Assembly: GCA_964342695.1 (NCBI GenBank)
Contig: CAYFFV010000002.1
Coordinates: 1 to 64,000 of the forward strand
Direction of reading: 5' to 3'
From: CAYFFV01 sp964342695
GTDB taxonomy: Bacteria > Acidobacteriota > Vicinamibacteria > Vicinamibacterales > UBA8438
Length of the DNA stretch: 64,000 nucleotides
A program made the position numbers and the translations under genes. This document shows positions 1 through 9,252 of this stretch, piece after piece. Under the pieces are notes generated by a model. It was not told the DNA's origin. It worked only from the letters and a program-made list of their open reading frames with translations, and did no database searches. Numbering within the stretch: position 1 is the stretch's first letter; the number at the start of each line of letters is the position of its first letter.

Positions 1-46
1 CAATTTGATTAGCAAGCTCAGAGGATAGTTTTTTGATGAGTCCCAT
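1..46 (-). CDS. mutL: DNA mismatch repair protein MutL, N-terminal fragment (runs off the left edge)
   Basis: Only the first 15 codons are inside the window. Read on the minus strand from an ATG at 46-44 they give MGLIKKLSSELANQI, which matches the conserved N-terminus of MutL (the helix ending in ...NQIAAGEVV that starts the GHKL ATPase fold). The family couples MutS mismatch recognition to downstream excision. The start lies 11 nt after the ppdK stop, so the gene is probably the next member of the same operon. The identification rests on a short stretch and would be settled by the adjoining sequence; a GEVVxRP motif should follow immediately. Confidence 0.7.
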   Translation of the reverse strand, partial: MGLIKKLSSELANQI

Positions 47-57
47 AGGACGCAGTT

Positions 58-2826
58 CTACAAATCCGTTGATTGAAATTGCAGCGCAGCTTGCGCCGCC
101 GCAAGACGCGCAGTGGGAATGCGATAGGGAGAAGCACTTACGTAGCTCAGACCCACTTTCGCAAAAAATTGTACGGACGATGGATCACCACCATGCTCTC
201 CACAGACACCAAGTTTAATATCAGGCCTAACTCGCCTGCCTTTTTCAATTGCAAGACTCACAAGCTGCCCCACACCATTAACATCTATAGAAGCAAACGG
301 ATCGCGATCGAGAATTCGCTTTTCCCGATACAATCGAAGAAACTTTCCGGCGTCATCTCGAGAAAATCCAAATGACATTTGTGTGAGATCATTTGTACCA
401 AACGAAAAGAATTCAGCTTCTTTCGCTATTTCATCCGCAGTCACCGCACCACGAGGCACTTCAATCATAGTTCCAACTAAATATTTCACCTTAACCTTTT
501 GCTCTTCCATTACTTGAACCGCGACTTTATCCACTATAGCCTTCTGGTTCTGAAACTCTCCTACATGCCCCACCAAAGGAATCATGATTTCAGGAATAAC
601 ACGAACACCTTCTTTGCGAAGGAGACACGCTGCTTCAAGAATCGCCCTAGCCTGCATCTCAGTAATTTCAGGATAGCTAATGCCAAGCCTGACACCCCTA
701 TGCCCCATCATTGGATTGAATTCATGTAATGTTTCAACACGCTGTAAGAGTTTCTTGGTCTTTGCAAGTTTTCTGGGATTTTTTTGTCTTTCTTCGAGCC
801 GAGCAATTTGGACCATTAGATCTTCACGCTTTGGCAGGAATTCATGAAGAGGTGGATCAATCATTCTTATGGTAACGGCTTCCCCCTTCATAGCTCGAAA
901 AATACCAATAAAATCCTCTCTCTGCAACGGTAGTAATTCCGCAACCGCTTCGAGTCTTTTTTGCCGACTGTCCGCCAAAATCATTCTCTGCATGACTGGC
1001 AATCTATCTTCCCCAAAGAACATATGTTCGGTCCGGCATAACCCGATACCCTTAGCGCCAAATGAATGTGCTACCCTCGCCTGATCAGGGAGATCGGCAT
1101 TAGCACGAATTCCGATACGCTTTACCTTATCAGCCCATCCTAACAGCTGTGAAAATCTCTTATAAAGCGGTGAACGTTTAGGGCTCAACTTTCCATTAAG
1201 CACCTGCAAAATCTCACTAGGCGTGGTGGCAACCTGACCAACCTTCACTTCACCAGTGAGTCCGTCAAAGGAAATAAAGTCTCCTTCTTTTACGACTTTT
1301 CCATTAACTTTAAATTTTTTATTCACTTGATCGACCTGCAGGTCTCCGGCACCAACAACCGATGGCTTGCCCATTTGCCTTCCAACCACTGCCGCGTGTG
1401 ACGTCATGCCTCCCGTTGCCGTTAACACACCACGAGCAACATGCATTCCATGAATGTCATCTGGTGCAGTCTCCTTCCTTACAAGAATTACTGATTCACC
1501 CTTATCTGCCGCCACCACCGCATCGTCAGCAGTAAATACCACCTTTCCGGAAGCAGCGCCAGGAGATGCAGGTAACCCACGTGTTGCAACTGGCAAATCA
1601 TTCCATTCATCTCGATCAAAAACAGGAGACAAAAGTTGCGATAAAGATTCAGGATCAACCAGCAACAATGCTTCATTTGGTTTCAATAGACGTTCTCTAA
1701 CCATGTCCGTCGCGATCACAACTGCCGCGTAACCGGTCCTCTTTCCACTTCGAGTCTGGAGCATGAATAATTCGTCGTCTTGTATTGTGAACTCAAAATC
1801 TTGGATATCCTTATAATGTCGCTCTAACTTCATAGTAATGTCACGCAATTGCTTATAGGCTTTCGGCATCACGTTTTTGAGTTTTACAATCGGTAGTGGT
1901 GTTCGTATCCCAGCAACGACATCTTCTCCTTGAGCATTGATCAGAAACTCCCCAAAAAATTCTTTTTTTCCCGTCGCTGGGTTTCGAGTAAAACCTACCC
2001 CTGTCGCCGAGCGGTCACCCGTATTGCCATAAACCATAGCCTGCACATTAACAGCGGTCCCGATCGCATCAGGAATGTTGTAAATACGTCGGTATTCGAT
2101 AGCTCTCGGATTCTGCCACGAGCGAAACACGGCATCTCTAGCCATTCGCAACTGACGCCGGGCATTCTGCGGAAAAGGTCGGCCACTTTCCTTTCTGACC
2201 AGATCCTTGAATAAAACTACAATCTCGCGTAACGCACCCTCGTCTAGCTCTGTATCAGACACCACACCATGAGAAGCTTTCACAATCTCAAATTGTTCAT
2301 CGAAGTTCTCTTTCGAAATACCGAGCACCACATTTCCGAACATCTGAATAAAACGCCGATAACTATCAAACGCAAATCTGCCATTCTCAGTCCAACGCTT
2401 TAGACCTTCCACTGCTTTATCATTGAGCCCAAGGTTAAGAATTGTATCCATCATCCCTGGCATCGAAAACTTGGCACCAGACCTCACTGACACAAGAAGG
2501 GGTCTATCAGAAGATCCAAGTTTCGCACCGACCACTTTCTCAAGATGTTGGATATATTTCTCCATTTCCGACTCAACAAATTGAGGCACACGACAATTAC
2601 GCTGATTAAACAAGTTACATACTTCAGTAGAGACTGTGAAACCTGGTGGAACAGGAAGTCCTGCCGACGTCATCTCAGCAAGACCGGCCCCCTTCCCACC
2701 CAAAAGATCACGCATCGAGTGATCTCCATCGGCTTTCCCTGCACCAAAAAAATACACGGATTTTTTCAATGCAATAGCCACTTTTCCAGCTCTAACAGAT
2801 CCCGAGGTTTTCTTTGTTTTTGACAT
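58..2826 (-). CDS. ppdK: Pyruvate, phosphate dikinase
   Basis: This enzyme interconverts pyruvate + ATP + Pi and PEP + AMP + PPi in the cytoplasm, linking glycolysis and gluconeogenesis. The 922 residues cover the whole family: an N-terminal ATP-grasp nucleotide-binding part (GGKGAGLAEM near residue 43, SVRSGAKFSMPGMMDT near 113), the swivelling phosphohistidine domain with GGMTSHAAVV (catalytic His477), and a C-terminal TIM-barrel PEP/pyruvate domain with GTMIEVPRG, FGTNDLTQ and the GVCGEHGGDP motif that carries the catalytic Cys near residue 870. The first ~20 residues are a basic extension. The gene follows glyS by 43 nt and precedes mutL, within one long minus-strand run. Nothing in the sequence suggests loss of function. 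Confidence 0.97.
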   Translation of the reverse strand: MSKTKKTSGSVRAGKVAIALKKSVYFFGAGKADGDHSMRDLLGGKGAGLAEMTSAGLPVPPGFTVSTEVCNLFNQRNCRVPQFVESEMEKYIQHLEKVVGAKLGSSDRPLLVSVRSGAKFSMPGMMDTILNLGLNDKAVEGLKRWTENGRFAFDSYRRFIQMFGNVVLGISKENFDEQFEIVKASHGVVSDTELDEGALREIVVLFKDLVRKESGRPFPQNARRQLRMARDAVFRSWQNPRAIEYRRIYNIPDAIGTAVNVQAMVYGNTGDRSATGVGFTRNPATGKKEFFGEFLINAQGEDVVAGIRTPLPIVKLKNVMPKAYKQLRDITMKLERHYKDIQDFEFTIQDDELFMLQTRSGKRTGYAAVVIATDMVRERLLKPNEALLLVDPESLSQLLSPVFDRDEWNDLPVATRGLPASPGAASGKVVFTADDAVVAADKGESVILVRKETAPDDIHGMHVARGVLTATGGMTSHAAVVGRQMGKPSVVGAGDLQVDQVNKKFKVNGKVVKEGDFISFDGLTGEVKVGQVATTPSEILQVLNGKLSPKRSPLYKRFSQLLGWADKVKRIGIRANADLPDQARVAHSFGAKGIGLCRTEHMFFGEDRLPVMQRMILADSRQKRLEAVAELLPLQREDFIGIFRAMKGEAVTIRMIDPPLHEFLPKREDLMVQIARLEERQKNPRKLAKTKKLLQRVETLHEFNPMMGHRGVRLGISYPEITEMQARAILEAACLLRKEGVRVIPEIMIPLVGHVGEFQNQKAIVDKVAVQVMEEQKVKVKYLVGTMIEVPRGAVTADEIAKEAEFFSFGTNDLTQMSFGFSRDDAGKFLRLYREKRILDRDPFASIDVNGVGQLVSLAIEKGRRVRPDIKLGVCGEHGGDPSSVQFFAKVGLSYVSASPYRIPTARLAAAQAALQFQSTDL

Positions 2827-2869
2827 AACAGCAACAACACTCCATGATTGATATCCAGAAAAAATCCGA

Positions 2870-5113
2870 TTAATTTAGTGCACTTTCTTCATGTACAATT
2901 TCGGATACATCAGCAAGCTCAAGGATGCTTTGCTCAAGACGCTTTAAAAGACTTAACCTTGCGAACCGAAGAGATTCATCCTCGGACATCACAAATACTT
3001 CCTGAAAAAATCTATCTACTGCCGGCCCAAAATTAGAAGCCTCTTGGAACGCTTCTTTGAATCCTGTTCCCGTCTGAACTGATTTCTTAATTACGGGACA
3101 TCGCCTGTTAAGTTCATCGAGTAAAACTTGCTCTGCAGGATCTGTTAACAATCGGCTTAAATCCTCAGACGAAGCTTCGTAATCTGTCGATGCTCTGGCC
3201 TTTAAAGGAACATCTTTTGTAATATTCTTTACACGTTTAAATAAAGTTGCCAATTTCTTAAAATCCTCTGACACTATTAGTTCTGGGAGAACCTCAAGTT
3301 TGAAACGCGCGTCAAGGGGACATAGATCATCAAGAGAACTCTGGTGGGTCACTGCACGAACATTTCTCAGATCAAAACCCCTCTCTTCAAGAAGAAATCG
3401 TGTCCGCTCTCTAATAAATTCCGTTTGCCGCAAAGAAACATCCTCGTCAACCTGTCCGTGAATTTCAGTGCCCATTTCCAAAAGTTTGCCAAGCGAGAGA
3501 CGAACAGACAACCCTGTTAATTCAGGAAGATCGGCTAGTATTCGTACTATTCCTTGGGCTTGACGCCTCATACCAAAGGGATCCCGCGATCCGGTAGGGC
3601 GCTCTCCGGCACAAAAGAGACCCACTAATGTATCAACCTTATCCGCCAGTGCCACAGACGCCCATGATACAGCCGATTTTCCAAGGCTAGAACGTGACGG
3701 AGGCGAACTCGGTTCCACTCCGATTGGAAGGTAGTGGTAATAAATCGCCTTCCACACTTCCTCTGGCTCTCCCTGCTCACGAGCGTATATTCCACCCATT
3801 AGACCCTGTAGCTCAGGAAATTCTCCCACCATTTCTGTTGCAAGATCGGCCTTACAGAGTAATCCAGCCTTGGCCGCCATTCCTTCACATTCATCAGCAG
3901 CAAATATATCTTTAGCAATCCGCCTCGCTAGTTCGCTAACTCGATCTGATTTAGACAGATAATTTCCGAGCTTCTTGTGAAACAGCACCGTCTCCAAACG
4001 ATTTCGGTGGTCCTCTAGGGAAACTTTTTTATCGGCATCCCAAAAAAATCTCGCATCTCGTAGTCTCGCAACAAGAACACGTTCAGCATTTTTTCCTATC
4101 TCAGCAACGTCATCATTCGGAGTATTCGTCACAGCGAGAAAATGGGGGATTAAGCTTCCTTTGTTATTGACAACAGGAAAGTTGTGTTGGTGGTGAATCA
4201 TTGTTGTCGTCAAAACTTCTTCAGGAAGCGATAAAAATTCAGACGGGAAACTGCCCGCAGTCACCGATGGATATTCAATTAAATCTGGAACCTCATCAAG
4301 CAACTTATTTCGCTCACCCTCTAGTTCAACCAGACCGTTAACATTCTTTGCTGCCCTCTCAAGTTTTTCATGAATTCTCACACGTCGTAATTCACGGTCA
4401 ATTGTTACGTAATTCAAATTTAACGATTTCTTGTAATCCGAAAAGGAACTTACCCGAATGGGCAGTCCACACGATTCCTTTTCTTTCGAAAAAAATCTAT
4501 GACCGAACGTTACAGAATCAGTTTCAACCAAACCAACAGAAGAACTTTTCGCCTGCTCGCCTCGATGTATTGTAAAAGGAACTATTTTTTCCCCGTACAA
4601 AAACAAAACCCAACGGATAGGCCGTCCAAATAAAAATTCTCCATGGCCATCATCCAACCACGCATCCCAGTTCATTTTTTTGGGGAAAGGTAAAGCACGA
4701 AGACTGGATGCTAACACCTCTGGTAAAACCTCTTCCGTCAAACGTCCCGGTAGAAATCGTCGACAGGCCAGATAATCTCCTTTTTCTGTCTCTACAGTTA
4801 TTAATGAACTGACAGCTACTCTCTGCTTCCGAGCAAACCCTTCAGCTGCCTTTGTTGGCTCACCCTCTTTACTAAAAGCGGCAGCAACTGGAGGGCCAGT
4901 AATAAGTTCTTCAAGGTCGGGCTGCTTTTCCGCAACTCCCGATAAATACAGACCCAAGCGACGAGGAGTACTGAAGGTTTCAGGCTGAACTTCAGAATCA
5001 ATACGAACTTCCTTTAAATTCAAGAAAAAAATTTCTCCCAGCTGTCTTGTCAGACTAGGCAACCAGCTAGCAGGAATCTCTTCACAACCTATCTCAAGAA
5101 GAATTTCTTTCAT
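2870..5113 (-). CDS. glyS: Glycyl-tRNA synthetase beta subunit
   Basis: Beta subunit of the bacterial alpha2beta2 GlyRS, which recognises tRNA-Gly. The 747-residue protein begins with the typical LLEIGCEEIPASWLPS segment, contains the TTTMIHHQHNFPV motif and HD-like central regions, and carries the DALR-like anticodon-binding part at the C-terminus (DPAEQVLLDEL and following). The length is slightly above the usual ~690. Its start overlaps the glyQ stop by 4 nt (ATGA), which indicates translational coupling with the alpha subunit. Confidence 0.97.
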   Translation of the reverse strand: MKEILLEIGCEEIPASWLPSLTRQLGEIFFLNLKEVRIDSEVQPETFSTPRRLGLYLSGVAEKQPDLEELITGPPVAAAFSKEGEPTKAAEGFARKQRVAVSSLITVETEKGDYLACRRFLPGRLTEEVLPEVLASSLRALPFPKKMNWDAWLDDGHGEFLFGRPIRWVLFLYGEKIVPFTIHRGEQAKSSSVGLVETDSVTFGHRFFSKEKESCGLPIRVSSFSDYKKSLNLNYVTIDRELRRVRIHEKLERAAKNVNGLVELEGERNKLLDEVPDLIEYPSVTAGSFPSEFLSLPEEVLTTTMIHHQHNFPVVNNKGSLIPHFLAVTNTPNDDVAEIGKNAERVLVARLRDARFFWDADKKVSLEDHRNRLETVLFHKKLGNYLSKSDRVSELARRIAKDIFAADECEGMAAKAGLLCKADLATEMVGEFPELQGLMGGIYAREQGEPEEVWKAIYYHYLPIGVEPSSPPSRSSLGKSAVSWASVALADKVDTLVGLFCAGERPTGSRDPFGMRRQAQGIVRILADLPELTGLSVRLSLGKLLEMGTEIHGQVDEDVSLRQTEFIRERTRFLLEERGFDLRNVRAVTHQSSLDDLCPLDARFKLEVLPELIVSEDFKKLATLFKRVKNITKDVPLKARASTDYEASSEDLSRLLTDPAEQVLLDELNRRCPVIKKSVQTGTGFKEAFQEASNFGPAVDRFFQEVFVMSEDESLRFARLSLLKRLEQSILELADVSEIVHEESALN

Positions 5114-5973
5114 GATGAAAGGCCCTCAACATGAGCTGACGCAATACTGACTGCCAACTTTCGCACACGGAGGATGTACGCTGTTCGCTCCGTGACACCG
5201 ACACTGCCACTAGAATCCAAAATGTTAAACACATGAGAACATTTCAAACAATAATCTAACGCAGGAAGAACAAGATTTGATTTAAGAAGTTGCTCGGAAA
5301 AATCATAATAATCATCAAAAAGCTTCCTATGAAATTCAGAAAATCTTCCTTGGGGAAGGTCAACTTGACCGAATACGTACTTCGATTGCTCAACCTCTTC
5401 ACGATGACGAACCTCCCCATAGGAAACCCCAGGTGCCCATTCTAAATCGTAAACGTTGTCTTTGCCTTGTAGATGCATAGCGATTCGTTCCAAGCCGTAG
5501 GTCAATTCCACGGACACAGGAGATAGTTCCTGTCCTCCAGCTTGTTGAAAATAGGTGAACTGCGTGATTTCAAGCCCATCCAAAAGCACCTGCCAGCCAA
5601 TTCCCCAAGCACCAAGAGTCGGAGACTCCCAATTATCTTCTTCAAACCTAACATCATGTCCCGTGGGATTAATTCCACAAGCCTTAAGGCTTTCCAAATA
5701 GATATCCTGAGAATTATCCGGTGCGGGTTTCAAAATCACCTGAAATTGGTGATGCTTAAGCAATCTGTTTGGATTCTCTCCAAACCGGCCGTCTGCAGGT
5801 CGACGTGACGGTTGCACATACGCCACATTCCAATGATCAGAGCCGAGCACACGCAAGAATGTCTCTGGATGCATCGTGCCAGCCCCAACCTCAATATCGA
5901 GTGGCTGCTGAAGCATGCATCCTTTTGACACCCAGAACCGAGACAGCGTCACTATTAATTCTTGAAAGCTCAT
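5110..5973 (-). CDS. glyQ: Glycyl-tRNA synthetase alpha subunit
   Basis: Catalytic class II subunit that makes glycyl-adenylate. The 287 residues match the highly conserved family from the start: MSFQELIVTLSRFW, GCMLQQPLDIEVGAGTMHPETFLR, the RPADGRFGENPNRL region and the QQAGG loop. It lies directly upstream of glyS with a 4-nt overlap and 26 nt downstream of recO. A recO-glyQ-glyS order is common in bacteria. The split form is the bacterial type, not the single-chain archaeal/eukaryotic form. Confidence 0.98.
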   Translation of the reverse strand: MSFQELIVTLSRFWVSKGCMLQQPLDIEVGAGTMHPETFLRVLGSDHWNVAYVQPSRRPADGRFGENPNRLLKHHQFQVILKPAPDNSQDIYLESLKACGINPTGHDVRFEEDNWESPTLGAWGIGWQVLLDGLEITQFTYFQQAGGQELSPVSVELTYGLERIAMHLQGKDNVYDLEWAPGVSYGEVRHREEVEQSKYVFGQVDLPQGRFSEFHRKLFDDYYDFSEQLLKSNLVLPALDYCLKCSHVFNILDSSGSVGVTERTAYILRVRKLAVSIASAHVEGLSS

Positions 5974-5999
5974 TAAATTATTTCTTTTCGGTGGACACT

Positions 6000-6746
6000 C
6001 TACGCATTTATTTCATTAAGAACACGAACCGACTTCAACTCTTTGTTAAGGTTCTCATGTATTAATAGACGGTGCACGGCCATGAGTTCACGAGCCGCCA
6101 CAGACGTAAAACTTACATTATCTAATTGATCTGGAGGCATAGACGATGCTGCCAACAAAAAATCAATAGAGTCCGGTGATAATCGATGGCCATCCTGTTC
6201 GTTGTCACATTTTGTACAAATGCATATACCTTCCGTCGGAGAGACTCGCGCGCCACAGCTTTTTAATTCCAAGCCACAATTTTGACATGATAAAACCGAG
6301 GGGTACACCCCTTGAAGTCGAAGCAACCAGTACTCAAAATAACGCGCAACACGCTTAACAGAAGCCCCCGTTGCCAGAGCAGATATCACAGCCACTCCAA
6401 GCCTGTACATCCTTTCACTGGGATCGCCCTCAAGCACCCATTCATCGACCAATTCAGAAAAATATCCAGCGTACCCAAGAACATCCGCGTTCTTACTAAT
6501 TAAAGGTGAAAGCACTGGTTCAACATAATTTAGACGAACAAGATCACGATTCTCACGTTCTACATACGACACTCTGGCGTGAGTAAACACTTCAAGTCCA
6601 CCAGAAAATCGTGACCTCGTTCGTCTTGCTCCTTTAGCAACTCCCCGTCTTTTACCACGGTCGCTCGTTAAAAAAACAACGATCCGGTCTGCTTCTCCTA
6701 ATTTGTAGGTCCGCAAAATTAATGCATCACTGGTGTACAAAGACAT
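6000..6746 (-). CDS. recO: DNA repair protein RecO
   Basis: Recombination mediator of the RecF pathway; it binds ssDNA and helps RecR load RecA on SSB-coated DNA. The 248 residues show the N-terminal OB fold (LYTSDALILRTYKLGEADRIVVFLT, then GVAKGARRTRSRF) and a helical C-terminal part containing a four-cysteine zinc site (CQNCG ... CICTKCD). Length is normal. It sits 55 nt after mgtE and 26 nt before glyQ. Confidence 0.95.
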   Translation of the reverse strand: MSLYTSDALILRTYKLGEADRIVVFLTSDRGKRRGVAKGARRTRSRFSGGLEVFTHARVSYVERENRDLVRLNYVEPVLSPLISKNADVLGYAGYFSELVDEWVLEGDPSERMYRLGVAVISALATGASVKRVARYFEYWLLRLQGVYPSVLSCQNCGLELKSCGARVSPTEGICICTKCDNEQDGHRLSPDSIDFLLAASSMPPDQLDNVSFTSVAARELMAVHRLLIHENLNKELKSVRVLNEINA

Positions 6747-6801
6747 CTCAACTTGAACCTGGCCTTATTCTATCCTGACCGCTACTTTCTCCACTGTCAC
6801 T

Positions 6802-8166
6802 CTAGGCCAAATATCCCAGAAACAGTGTCGCTAAACCGAGAAAGGCAAAGAAACCGAACATGTCGGTAAGAGTAGTAATAAATACCGCCGATGCCAAAGC
6901 AGGATCGATCTTCAAAGCTCTTAATGCGATGGGAATCAAAGTCGCCGCCACTGCGGCCACTAGCAGATTGATGACCATCGCAAGTGCCAATATGCCACCG
7001 AAGTAAGGATTCCCTACAACTATCCACGCAACAACCGAACCGACTAAACCAAGTAGAATACCATTTCCAAAGCCTATCCTTGCTTCCTTCCACAGCACTT
7101 TACGGGAATTACTCCATGCCAACTCCCCAAGTGCGATACCTCGCACGACAACGGTTAAGGTCTGTGTCGCAGCGTTACCACCCATACTCGCCACAATTGT
7201 CATAAACGCCGCTAAAGAAACAACCTGGTCAATTGTCGCTTGGAATGATCTAACGACAAATGCTGCAAGAATTGCCGTTACAAGATTAATACCCAACCAC
7301 GGCAGACGTTTTTTAAGAGCCTCGCCTGCAGAAGTAGAGACGTGTTCATCACTCGAGACACCAGCCATCCTGTAAATGTCTTCCGTCGCTTCGTCCTTTA
7401 TGACATCAATTACATCGTCGACTGTAATAATGCCAACCAGCTTGTTTTCTTCCTCGACTACAGGAATCGCCAAGAGATTGTAAGAAGCGACCTGCTGTGC
7501 GACGTCTTCCTGATCCATATCTACACGAGCACTAATTAGATCAGTAGTGCCTATGCGTCTTAGTGGTGTTTCCGGAGAAACTAAGAGAAGTCGCCTTAAA
7601 GACACAACACCTACCAAGTGACGACGCTGATCAACTAAATACAGATAAAAGACCATTTCCACTTCTTTTGATCGTTGCAACGCTTCTATTGCTTCACCTG
7701 CTGTTAAATTTTCTGATAAAGCAAATACATTTGGATTCATGATACGACCAGCAGTCTGGTCGTCGTACTTCAGAAGGTCCTGTACTTCAACTGACTCCTT
7801 TTGTCTCATGAGTTCAATGACTGAACTCGATAATTCTTCCGGCAAATCACCGAGCAGTGCGGCCGCATCATCGGAAGGCAATTCCTGAAATAAAACAGCC
7901 AATTTGTCCGCGGGATGATCTACTAACATCGAAGCCGCCACATCAGCCTCAAGCTCGCTCAGCGCTTCCATCGCAATGCGGCTATTGTGCCCTAGGAGGG
8001 TATTGAATACAGATCGACGGTCTCTGTCAGGAAGCTCACTAAACACTTCCGCCAGATCAGCAGGATGTTGTTTTTGTAAAAGATTGAGAAGGTTAGCGGT
8101 CGCACCTATCCGCTGCAGTCGCTTGACCGAATCGAGAACCACGTCGATTCTGCGCTGAGGCGGCAT
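6802..8166 (-). CDS. mgtE: Magnesium transporter MgtE
   Basis: Mg2+ channel/transporter of the inner membrane. The 454 residues show the canonical order: N-terminal superhelical MgtE_N domain (about 1-130, with repeated HPADLAEVF / HPADKLAVLF units), tandem CBS domains (about 135-255; GVVSLRRLL, GIITVDDVIDVIKDEATEDIYRMAG) and five C-terminal membrane segments (about 285-454). The cytoplasmic domains gate the pore according to intracellular Mg2+ in characterised homologues. A GGAG Shine-Dalgarno lies 8 nt upstream of the ATG. The 181-nt gap to era shows no M-box-like structure that I could recognise. Confidence 0.96.
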   Translation of the reverse strand: MPPQRRIDVVLDSVKRLQRIGATANLLNLLQKQHPADLAEVFSELPDRDRRSVFNTLLGHNSRIAMEALSELEADVAASMLVDHPADKLAVLFQELPSDDAAALLGDLPEELSSSVIELMRQKESVEVQDLLKYDDQTAGRIMNPNVFALSENLTAGEAIEALQRSKEVEMVFYLYLVDQRRHLVGVVSLRRLLLVSPETPLRRIGTTDLISARVDMDQEDVAQQVASYNLLAIPVVEEENKLVGIITVDDVIDVIKDEATEDIYRMAGVSSDEHVSTSAGEALKKRLPWLGINLVTAILAAFVVRSFQATIDQVVSLAAFMTIVASMGGNAATQTLTVVVRGIALGELAWSNSRKVLWKEARIGFGNGILLGLVGSVVAWIVVGNPYFGGILALAMVINLLVAAVAATLIPIALRALKIDPALASAVFITTLTDMFGFFAFLGLATLFLGYLA

Positions 8167-8347
8167 AAAAAAACTCCGAAGTCTGATTAAACCCTATTTT
8201 TTGGCAGTTAAACGGCAACTGTTTGCCTATAAATTCCATTTCAGAACATTACAGTGTACCACAGCTTCGAAGACTAAAAGCAGACAAATAAATGGCGAAG
8301 ATAACCTCAAAAAATAAAAATGTGCCTTCCAAGCGTCTACGAAGGAT

Positions 8348-9247
8348 CTAACTCCTTCTGTTTAAACCCAATTGATCCAATATTCTCCCATCTTCCCTCC
8401 AGCCAGAACGCACGGACACACGAAGATCCAAAAAAATTGTCGTGGCAAAGAACTTTTCAAGTTCCTGTCTCGCTTCAGTTCCTATTTTCTTGATAAGAGA
8501 ACCCTGCCGCCCTATCACTATTGCCTTTTGTGAACTTCGCTCGACTAGAATCGAACAGTACAATCGAATAATTTTAGCGTCATCAGCCTCTTCGAAACGA
8601 TCAACAACTACCGCCGTTGAAAAAGGAAGCTCGGCCCTAGTATGCCGCAATAATTTCTCTCGAATGACTTCTCCAACGAACACACTGTCAGGCTGATCAG
8701 TCAGGTAGTCTTCCGCATATAATGGCTCTCCCTCCGGAAGCGTGCTCACCACCGAAGACACAAACTTTTCCACACCATCGCCTGTCTTAGCAGAAATAGG
8801 AATAATCGCTTTAAATTCGCGTTGCTGTTGGTACCAATCCATCATTGGAAGTAATCGTGTCTTCGTAATGAGATCTATTTTATTAAGGGCGAGTATCACC
8901 GGAATAGAAACTTTATCAAACAGGCCTAACAAATATCGATCACCAGAACCAATGTCTTCAGATGAATCAAGCACGATTACCAGAAGATCTACGAACCGAA
9001 CAGTGTCAATCGCAAGATCTACCATCCGAACGTTTAGCCTATGCAATGGGCGGTGAATACCTGGAGTATCGACGAAAACAATTTGTCCAAGCTGATCACC
9101 TTGTATATTTTTCACTCCAACAATACGATTACGCGTAGTCTGTGGTTTATCTGACACTATCGCCAACTTAGTACCAACCAGCAAATTCAACAAGGTCGAT
9201 TTACCAGCATTCGGACGCCCAATCAGTGAAACAAAACCTGAACGCAT
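8348..9247 (-). CDS. era: GTPase Era
   Basis: Essential ribosome-associated GTPase that binds the 3' end of 16S rRNA during 30S assembly. The 299 residues contain G1 GRPNAGKSTL (11-20), G3 VDTPGIHRP (about 59), G4 NKID (about 122), and a C-terminal KH domain with VIGRQGSLIKKIG. It follows corC by 5 nt in the ybeY-corC-era order that is widespread in bacteria. The 181 nt between its stop and mgtE suggests that mgtE may have its own promoter. Confidence 0.97.
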   Translation of the reverse strand: MRSGFVSLIGRPNAGKSTLLNLLVGTKLAIVSDKPQTTRNRIVGVKNIQGDQLGQIVFVDTPGIHRPLHRLNVRMVDLAIDTVRFVDLLVIVLDSSEDIGSGDRYLLGLFDKVSIPVILALNKIDLITKTRLLPMMDWYQQQREFKAIIPISAKTGDGVEKFVSSVVSTLPEGEPLYAEDYLTDQPDSVFVGEVIREKLLRHTRAELPFSTAVVVDRFEEADDAKIIRLYCSILVERSSQKAIVIGRQGSLIKKIGTEARQELEKFFATTIFLDLRVSVRSGWREDGRILDQLGLNRRS

Positions 9248-9252
9248 AATGA

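Noticed and set aside
8167..8347. Magnesium (M-box) riboswitch upstream of mgtE.
   Set aside because: I could not find the conserved M-box core in the 181-bp gap; only a Shine-Dalgarno is clear.
8292..8351. 19-codon basic ORF on the plus strand.
   Set aside because: Too short, no Shine-Dalgarno, and it overlaps the era stop; chance is likely.
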